Below are positions 31,101-34,878 of a stretch of 34,878 nucleotides of DNA, piece by piece. The stretch lies in IMG/VR virus record IMGVR_UViG_3300035145_000221, positions 1-34,878 of that record; one strand, written 5' to 3'. Source of the stretch: a virus. The notes beneath the pieces are model-generated. The model was given only the letters and a program-made list of their open reading frames with translations. It was not told the DNA's origin and ran no database searches. Made by a program: the position numbers and the translations under genes. Numbering within the stretch: position 1 is the first letter of the stretch; each line of letters starts with the position of its first letter.

Positions 31101-32264
31101 ACCTTCTGATGCTGTAGCAAAGTTGAAACTTAATCCACCAGTAACAGCACCGTTAACCGTAACCAGATCGGTCAGGTTGTTCAGAGCAATCGCAAAGTCA
31201 CCATCACTAACATAAGTGGAGATGCCAGACTCTGTAGAACCATATACTCTATACGCATATGGTGGCGAATTGAGTGATGTAGCGTCAGAGAAGGAGATTC
31301 CGCTAGCTGTGCCAGTAGAACCAACAGAAATAATATTTTGAGAACCTAAATCTTGACCTGCCTTATCACCAATGTAGATGTTATAAGAACCCTCTGCCTG
31401 TTGACCAGCAAAGGCACCTAAGAAGATATTGGACTCTGCCTGTACCTGTCCACCAAGTTGGAAGGAACTGTTACCAATGGCGATATTTCTCTTGGTAAGA
31501 GAGGTCTGACCAACACCTTGACCAGAGAAGTTACCAATGAAAATACCCTGACGATCATTACCGTCGGTTTCGGGTTCGCCTGCCTCGCGACCAATTTTAA
31601 TTAATTGGGTTCTGAAGTCAATATTGTCTTCAATCGTGGCAATACCAGTAACCGTAAGGTTTTTGGTAGTTGTAGCATGACTTACATTGACTTCAATAAA
31701 GTTGCCACTAGCACTGGTAATGGCATTGTCAAGGGTTACATTGACACCGAAGAAGTTAGTAACAACACCTGTTTGTACACGAGCAAGATTAATATCTGCA
31801 TCGTTAGTTACATTCAGATCATATGCAGTAGCAATACCCGTGATGTTCCAATTTCGGGCATTTGCTTCATCATATGTGATGTCGCCAGTAACATTGAAGT
31901 TGCCACCAACAGTCAGGTCACCCTGTACTGTAGCACCAGAACCTACAGTAAGGTTTTGTGCAATATCAAATTTAGTTGCTCTTGCCTGGGAGTCTAAGAC
32001 AAGAACTTTCGATGCTTCTGGCGTGCCAAAAGTTACTGGGTTTTCTGGGAATAGACTGGTGTAATATTCACCACCAATTGGAATTGGTGAGAAAGTTGGT
32101 CCACTAGGGTGACCAATGTATAGTTTCTTATATGACTTACCAGCACCTACATTAGTTTCGTCGTAGGTATAAATTAATTCACCAAAACTTACGCCTGTTC
32201 CTACTGGCGCGACATTAGGCGGTGATGTACCCCTAGTCCTTTTTAGGAGAATAATAGCGGCCAT
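25191..32264 (-). CDS. Giant modular tail-fibre/adhesin-like virion protein (2357 aa)
   Basis: No single family covers it. Visible modules in order: an N-terminal domain (1-120) with VNVTGDITYD strands, perhaps for virion attachment; YadA-like head repeats with the N-I-(A/S)-I-G signature at about 255-310 and 450-540; a shaft of about 15 units of 30 residues (about 595-1120); a right-handed beta-helix start (WYVSTNGVDDGD, TIAYALSQI, GVYEETFPL, about 1180-1400) like DUF1565/pectate-lyase-type helices; a LamG-like jelly-roll (GSASLALDGTNDSI, FTIEFWAYA, VWKHYALAREGTNTRLFVDG, about 1480-1680); then more strands and shaft-like units to the end. It has no enzyme motif. Its site between baseplate-type genes and gene 13, and its make-up, point to a host-contact fibre, probably trimeric. 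The start overlaps the 70-aa gene as TAATG. Confidence 0.88.
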   Translation of the reverse strand: MAAIILLKRTRGTSPPNVAPVGTGVSFGELIYTYDETNVGAGKSYKKLYIGHPSGPTFSPIPIGGEYYTSLFPENPVTFGTPEASKVLVLDSQARATKFDIAQNLTVGSGATVQGDLTVGGNFNVTGDITYDEANARNWNITGIATAYDLNVTNDADINLARVQTGVVTNFFGVNVTLDNAITSASGNFIEVNVSHATTTKNLTVTGIATIEDNIDFRTQLIKIGREAGEPETDGNDRQGIFIGNFSGQGVGQTSLTKRNIAIGNSSFQLGGQVQAESNIFLGAFAGQQAEGSYNIYIGDKAGQDLGSQNIISVGSTGTASGISFSDATSLNSPPYAYRVYGSTESGISTYVSDGDFAIALNNLTDLVTVNGAVTGGLSFNFATASEGFLQKLQGTQFTVKGTDNVGLLTAKHDAIYVSNDPTLGLTGSFGFIVVKAGILTTTGREDHERNIAIGQQALWGAGISTSQSDNIAIGAYTLYNVEGSDNIAIGASSGIDASGSNNISIGQSSGQTTSGDNNVIIGFQQEAAKTEGDNQLVIGSGGTKWISGNSDGWVGIGTTAPDALLAVNGDLTVSGVATIPQIDINDIGVEDIKVTAGLATDFAITNAKIYTGIITYQTGAAATITNADFADADIEYAKITAGVVTSYVGTYATITTFDTEIADLRDVKITAGIITDIVGTAATINTVDTNYFDGYFAKITAGVVTSMVGTYATISTVDINNLDAVDVKVTTGLVTSLVGTYVTFQDADFQDDVRVGGAMTVMGDLTVNGTTSFVQSTVVQITDKNIELGFSSTGSHADATADNGGIIVKGTTDKTFLYDQPREAWESNLKFTPVSDDTLDIGTTDREWRDIYIDGTAHLDAADILDAKITAGIITSQVGTYATINTVDIETLDARDVKITAGIITDIVGTAATITTIDVTEGDIVNAKITAGVVTSLVGTYATITTFDTETADLRDVKITAGIITDIVGTAATITTIDATEGDIVNAKITAGVVTSLVGTYATITTIDVENLDALNVNITGIAVTDIVGTAATITTIDVTEGDIVNAKITAGIITSQVGTYATITTVDIETLDARDVKITAGIITDIVGTAATIVNVDFTNADIEDAKITAGLATDFAITNLVTQVGIATSAFITSGFITSLYDSTGVVGLNTQHILSTDPAGTVTWREPAQIGIATINAKLDTWYVSTNGVDDGDASRGRTPERPYRTIAYALSQISNIGVNDVLNIAAGVYEETFPLTVPAGLTVKGAGLRATKIMPTTATRQKDCFLMNDRSVVEDVTIAGQYFDTAGNQGWAFRYAPGIAITSRSPYVQRVTVFNKGSNITASDPYGYGSADSPPSSYISGGGAFVDGSEVASGSLEAGFLFNECTFIVPGGKGLEMTNGARIEYLNCFSYFASEAIKGTSGTVGLSSAGETRLRLTGITTVGVGNTITVFDTDGTTGVATAVVASYDGTYLGVTGKQTGFEVLNARSAKAVTFNGNAQLDTAVKKFGSASLALDGTNDSISVPSSGDLGFGTNTDFTIEFWAYANTTGLSSATLFDLRTDGTDAEGISLAFRAAGEVDMRVGTTTAITGSGAGIATGVWKHYALAREGTNTRLFVDGTQRGIKTSDTTDYGASKGLVIGADFDGTSNSVTGWIDDFRVEYGVAKYTAAFTAPTAELTGDKDTALLLNFNGSNGISTTTDNVIRNQDIRITQSGGGIGTATKVILADYSEFGADMRSVGCAVEYGQKGVIADGDGVTLRLFALNFNHVGSGGDFSNDPNLAIQANEVTETNNGDVSFVSIDHKGDFRVGDAFYVDQESGTVAFSQQVTSLQALSSLQITDGTDASTITPTSGTFGNIQIAGNNIESTTGDINIDPAGAGDINITGDVNVLGILTATVIQLDAFQKGDTSIALDDSGSDGTIRFNTDAVEGMRLTNGQLLGIATAAPRARVDVLGSTLLEDLKITGVATFMSNLTVGAGLTVTDIASFEHIVGINTLRAAVGLVTNFTVGQVVGDGSATINSPIGINSTLTFPDNVLIKIGSDDDLTIQHADGEQFFNRGHTTIEHFNSEATFSRLRVRSNFLSIQTGLGASDVMTVDNETLKLIYGDRFANGDGARLILTAAGSEMLGIVTFSDNGIYKGQISIGSSIVATAGVVTANRLDVVDADIQDAKITAGLATDFAITTARIETGFTTNTTNTNLKVTGLSTFVGISTFESDVYIAGNLNIIGDVVYDEVNGRNLFISGVTTTNNLKVTGVSTISSITIGAGSSNTKINTLSGELVLDSAAGQVTVQDNLSVIGYGTFRDGLYYRSDQGGINGIGYSGPNGVGYFENDGRLVSSASTVGFLTTSNYVLTTNANGIPTWTDSIDGGFF
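28890..30480 (-). repeat. 90-bp tandem repeat shaft, two alternating unit types
   Basis: About 15 diverged copies of a 30-codon unit lie in frame within the giant gene, with one non-repeat insertion in the middle (about 29660-30030). Type A units read AKITAGVVTSLVGTYATI and type B units VKITAGIITDIVGTAATI, and they mostly alternate, giving a 180-bp higher-order period. Copies are near identical at protein level in places, which favours gain or loss by recombination. Confidence 0.88.
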
Positions 32265-32476
32265 TAGAATTCACCTCCGTCAATAAGGGCGGCGGGCAAT
32301 TGAGTTTGGGCGACGAATTTGGCAGTTGCGGAGTTATAAACCAGGAAGCTACCGTTGGTGAGGTTGGCGGCATCTACATCGGAAAGCAAAACTAACTTTC
32401 CGCCACCGCCCCCACCAAGTGCTCCACTGGCAATAACCTTTACCTGGCTACCAGTACCTACTCTTAAAGATGGCAT
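32264..32476 (-). CDS. Small Gly-rich structural-looking protein
   Basis: A 70-residue protein with a GALGGGGGGKLVLLSD stretch and a C-terminal NGSFLVYNSATAKFVAQTQLPAALIDGGEF. The end resembles the ends of fibre repeats (W/L-hydrophobic-DGGFF) in the giant protein, whose own C-terminus is SIDGGFF. It may be a cap, linker or short fibre component. It is coupled to both neighbours by TAATG overlaps. No family is recognised. Confidence 0.82.
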   Translation of the reverse strand: MPSLRVGTGSQVKVIASGALGGGGGGKLVLLSDVDAANLTNGSFLVYNSATAKFVAQTQLPAALIDGGEF

Positions 32477-32814
32477 TACCTTGTGACTCCTGCTCTGACT
32501 AGAACCATTCCTTCAACAACTTTATACTTCGTTCCAGTATTGTCAGTCAAAACTACATCATATACATACCGACCTGGTTTAATATCAGTTGTGAGAGACG
32601 AAGCGAGAGAGACCGTAATCTCCCCCTCCAAAGGACTTGATACTGTAGATGCAAAAGATACAGCGGTGCTGCTACCAGCCCACTTCCTGAATTGCGATGC
32701 TACACTAAAGTTTGAAAGATTCAGAACAGTGTTGTTATCATTATCACCTAGTGAAAATAAATGTTCAAAGTCTACGCCTGTCTCAATCTGCAAATTAGCA
32801 ACATAAACTGCCAT
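32476..32814 (-). CDS. Small beta-rich virion protein
   Basis: A 112-residue protein built of strands: MAVYVANLQIETGVDFEHLF, LSNFSVASQFRKW, EGEITVSLAS, KPGRYVYDVVLTD and KYKVVEGMVLVRAGVTR. The plan (a bound ligand-like linear opening, then an Ig-like set of strands ending in a VxEGxVxVxxxVT pattern) is like the N-terminal BppU/Ig-type domains of phage receptor-binding proteins. It is probably a baseplate or fibre adaptor. The evidence is pattern and context only. A CTAAATA motif lies 26 bases upstream. Confidence 0.83.
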   Translation of the reverse strand: MAVYVANLQIETGVDFEHLFSLGDNDNNTVLNLSNFSVASQFRKWAGSSTAVSFASTVSSPLEGEITVSLASSLTTDIKPGRYVYDVVLTDNTGTKYKVVEGMVLVRAGVTR

Positions 32815-32832
32815 CTTTTACAGTCGATTATC

Positions 32833-33024
32833 CTATAAGGTATTTAGTCGCCTTATTTCCTGTAGCAATGCAAGGGTTAGATTGGTCAAATTATCAACCT
32901 TTCCACTAAGATTTTCTATTTGTAGTTTTAATTTGTTATATTCACTCTCTGTTTGCTGAACAGATGCTTCGCTTACATCGTCACCAAAATGATACCTCAG
33001 AAATTCACTATGGGGATCTCTCAT
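32833..33024 (-). CDS. Small coiled-coil protein
   Basis: A 63-residue protein. After MRDPHSEFLRYHFGDDVSEASV, heptads of hydrophobic residues form a coiled coil to the end (ESEYNKLKLQIENLSGKVDNLTNLTLALLQEIRRLNTL). Its ATG overlaps the stop of the next coiled-coil gene upstream as ATGA, and the two are much alike in plan, so they may associate. They may be small fibre or tail accessory proteins. No family is recognised. Confidence 0.78.
   Translation of the reverse strand: MRDPHSEFLRYHFGDDVSEASVQQTESEYNKLKLQIENLSGKVDNLTNLTLALLQEIRRLNTL
32841..32847 (-). promoter_or_regulatory. Late-promoter-like motif CTAAATA before the fibre-neck operon
   Basis: On the minus strand, CTAAATA lies in the last codons of the 63-aa gene, 26 bases before the ATG at 32814. 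It would drive the 112-aa, 70-aa, giant, 13, 14, 15 and 16 genes, the longest operon in the window. Confidence 0.6.
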
Positions 33025-33230
33025 AATTTGTCTGCAATGTGTGCCAATAAATTTTTGATCTCGGAAATGTCTTTCTTCATTCCCTCAATCTCTTCTCTTT
33101 CTTGTTTTCTTTTCTTTTTTGCTGTTAGATAAGCATGGTAAGCGGAGCTATCATCATTGACGATAGCCCCTGTTGCTTCATCACGGTAGAGACCATCTTT
33201 GCCTGCTACCTTTATGTATCTCTCGTCCAT
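33021..33230 (-). CDS. Small conserved protein with C-terminal coiled coil
   Basis: A 69-residue protein. The N-terminal part (MDERYIKVAGKDGLYRDEATGAIVNDDSSAYHAYLTAKKKRK) has the look of a small conserved T4-like phage protein, followed by a basic linker and a helix with heptads (IEGMKKDISEIKNLLAHIADKL). It is coupled by TAATG to the large protein upstream and by ATGA to the 63-aa gene. It is possibly a virion accessory or chaperone for the large protein; not established. Confidence 0.8.
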   Translation of the reverse strand: MDERYIKVAGKDGLYRDEATGAIVNDDSSAYHAYLTAKKKRKQEREEIEGMKKDISEIKNLLAHIADKL

Positions 33231-34878
33231 TATGCAAGTGCGACTGCTCTGATGTTCTTAATAACAGGTGGTCTTGCCTGATTTTCACCACTCATTACAA
33301 TCTTGATGAGGAAACCACTGAATGGTTCAATATCGTTGATTGTATATTGATACTCTCTATAAGAAGTATCTGGTGCAATAAACTTATCAGGATGACCATC
33401 GTTATTGGATGGGTCGATAGGTACATCACCAAATCCATCACCATCAGTATCAATCATGTTATCGTATCCAGGGAACAACTCGAATGTTGGATCTTCTTCG
33501 CTGGAGTCTGGTCTGATAACACCGTACAGAACTCTAAAGTCTGAACCAGGTGGTCTTACAGCATCAACAACAACTCTTAGAGAGGTTGCAGGTTGCTTCA
33601 GACTGATTACCTTAGAGAGATAGTAAGATGCGTGTGGATCTCTAACAACTGCCTTTGCTCTAGCATCGGTAGCGTAGTTATCAATAGGATCGTTGATTCT
33701 GTAAGAATACAACTGCATCGACATACTATCTAGGCACAACATTGGAGAGTTAAAGAAATCTCCATTATTGTTGAAAGTCAATCTTGCGTTGATGGACTTA
33801 TTCCTAAAGAGACTACCAAGTTGATTTGTCTCATTAATTTCAGAACAAATCATTCTGGTTTCTTCTAAAGTAGTTTGCTCATTCAGCAAGAAACTTTCAT
33901 AACCAAGATCAACGAACGATGACTCATTACCATCAACACTGGTTCCTGTAACAGTTCTAACAACGAAATCAACACTATCATCAACACCAGATGCGGTGAC
34001 ATCAATTAGAGGTCTAATCGCATTAAACTGGAGATTCTTGGATGCAACCACTTCAGAACCACCCATATGAGCATTGTTCGTGAAGGAAAGTTGTGGGAAA
34101 TTCAGAGTAGTGTTGTCAGTTGCTCTACCCTCTCTATCAATCTTGATCAGGTAGCTGTCCATCTGCTTATCCAAGTTTTCAACATCATGAGTTGTGTTGA
34201 TCTTGGTCAGAGATACGCCGTTCGCTTCATACTTCTGGATTCTAGAACCATTGGTGTGGTTAATTGCAGCAGTGTTGTTCGTGCCGCGTACAATGCCACC
34301 GAGGGTGTTAATACCAACGCTGGTGTAAGATACGATCTCATTATTGATAATTGCAAATCCAGTATTGGCAGCACTCACCAATACACCTTCAAATCTATCA
34401 AATCCAGTAGTGCTAGCGACAGAGATTGTTGTTGTAGATGATGTAACATCTGTAGAGACTTCGGTAGGAAGCGCATCAGATTCAACACCAGTGATTTCAA
34501 CTTTATTGCCGAAACCATACATGCCGTGGTTGTAAGAGGATACCCTGGCATATTCGCCAGTAAACTCAGAACCAGTTGCATCGTAACTGAGTAAATCAAG
34601 AGTAGTGTCGATAACAGACCCACTGTCATGGGTATATGTCAGATCACCACCAGCAGTAAACTCCTGTGCCTGAATATCTGTCAGGTAAAGAGTGTCAACT
34701 CCAGCAATAGTGTTAATACCGATTCTGGCACCAACTCCACTACCACCCATGTCAGCAGTTACAAGACCGACAACATCGCCGACTTTATATCCACTACCAG
34801 AAGAAGCGATAGATACCGCACTAATAGCAGAGACACCCATACCAACAGTGACATTAAGAGTCAGACCACTGCCTCTAC
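33230..34878 (-). CDS. Large baseplate/fibre-type virion protein, C-terminal part (5' end outside window)
   Basis: The frame is open to the last base of the window, with residues RGSGLTLNVTVG before the first internal ATG at 34840, so at least 549 residues are visible and the true start lies beyond. It contains GSGYKVGDVVGL-type beta-repeats like those inserted in gp14, a TTISVASTTGF segment and a RGTNNTAAINHTNG loop. The conserved C-terminal region (DARAKAVVRDPHASYYLSKVISL, SLRVVVDAVRPPGSDFRVLYGVI, FSGFLIKIVMSG) ends in IKNIRAVALA. Near residue 485 from its end side, DTDGDGFGD looks like a calcium-binding thrombospondin-3/dockerin-type loop. Cyanophages have a large structural protein in this slot. 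The exact role is not clear. Confidence 0.85.
   Translation of the reverse strand, partial: RGSGLTLNVTVGMGVSAISAVSIASSGSGYKVGDVVGLVTADMGGSGVGARIGINTIAGVDTLYLTDIQAQEFTAGGDLTYTHDSGSVIDTTLDLLSYDATGSEFTGEYARVSSYNHGMYGFGNKVEITGVESDALPTEVSTDVTSSTTTISVASTTGFDRFEGVLVSAANTGFAIINNEIVSYTSVGINTLGGIVRGTNNTAAINHTNGSRIQKYEANGVSLTKINTTHDVENLDKQMDSYLIKIDREGRATDNTTLNFPQLSFTNNAHMGGSEVVASKNLQFNAIRPLIDVTASGVDDSVDFVVRTVTGTSVDGNESSFVDLGYESFLLNEQTTLEETRMICSEINETNQLGSLFRNKSINARLTFNNNGDFFNSPMLCLDSMSMQLYSYRINDPIDNYATDARAKAVVRDPHASYYLSKVISLKQPATSLRVVVDAVRPPGSDFRVLYGVIRPDSSEEDPTFELFPGYDNMIDTDGDGFGDVPIDPSNNDGHPDKFIAPDTSYREYQYTINDIEPFSGFLIKIVMSGENQARPPVIKNIRAVALA

Noticed and set aside
25191-32264. Diversity-generating retroelement target
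   Set aside because: The protein is a plausible variable adhesin, but no reverse transcriptase or template repeat with adenine-biased changes is visible in the window.

Overview
The window is a 34.9 kb piece of a T4-like marine myovirus. It is most likely a cyanophage infecting Synechococcus or Prochlorococcus. The virion and recombination genes run in the order seen in T4-like cyanophages: 13-14-15-16-17-18-19-20-(67-like)-21-22-23-(gp3 position)-uvsY-uvsW-55-47-46. A DUF3110-like protein, a family best known from cyanobacteria, sits between genes 46 and 47. No photosynthesis gene, tRNA, integrase, transposon or CRISPR array is visible. The host assignment is inference from gene order and family content. 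Every gene I can support is on the minus strand, so transcription runs from high to low coordinates. Genes are packed with ATGA, TGATG or TAATG stop/start overlaps, and no gene-free stretch exceeds about 130 bases.

Layout in transcription order (right to left). 34878-32264: end of a large baseplate or fibre-like protein (5' end outside the window), two short coiled-coil proteins, and two small structural-looking proteins. 32264-25191: a 2357-residue modular adhesin/fibre-like protein with YadA-like head repeats, an alternating 30-residue repeat shaft, a beta-helix segment and a LamG-like lectin domain. 25191-20983: neck and tail-completion genes 13, 14, 15 and the small terminase 16. In this phage gp13 and gp14 both carry large inserted domains. 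20958-18830: small membrane proteins, a zinc-finger micro-ORF, a DUF3008+DUF6321 basic protein and other small accessory genes. 18828-8511: large terminase 17, tail sheath 18, tail tube 19, portal 20, core protein, prohead protease 21, scaffold 22 and major capsid protein 23, which is followed by a clear intrinsic terminator. 8427-6453: two overlapping small genes, a tail-tube-fold protein, uvsY and an exported HEXXH protein. 6456-588: uvsW, a small conserved gene, sigma factor 55, and the 47/46 nuclease pair with small genes between them. 591-1: a small basic protein and the start of a second HEXXH metallopeptidase-like protein cut by the window edge.

The parts form a coherent late module. 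gp20/21/22/67-like/23 build and mature the prohead. gp16/17 package DNA. gp13/14/15/18/19 build the neck and tail. The giant fibre-like protein and its neighbours probably contact the host. UvsY, UvsW and gp46/47 run recombination-dependent replication, and gp55 directs late transcription. Late-promoter-like motifs (core TAAATA, preceded by A, C or G plus T, i.e. ATAAATA/CTAAATA/GATAAATA) lie in front of most virion operons and often overlap the stop codon of the gene upstream. A host-type sigma-70 promoter precedes gene 55, back-to-back with an equally good promoter pointing the other way.

The most unusual items are the divergent, mutually exclusive promoter pair at 4462-4523, the lectin-like insertion in neck protein gp13 that matches a module in the giant fibre, the two-register repeat shaft, the exported HEGWH protein inside the recombination cluster, and the DUF3008-DUF6321 fusion.
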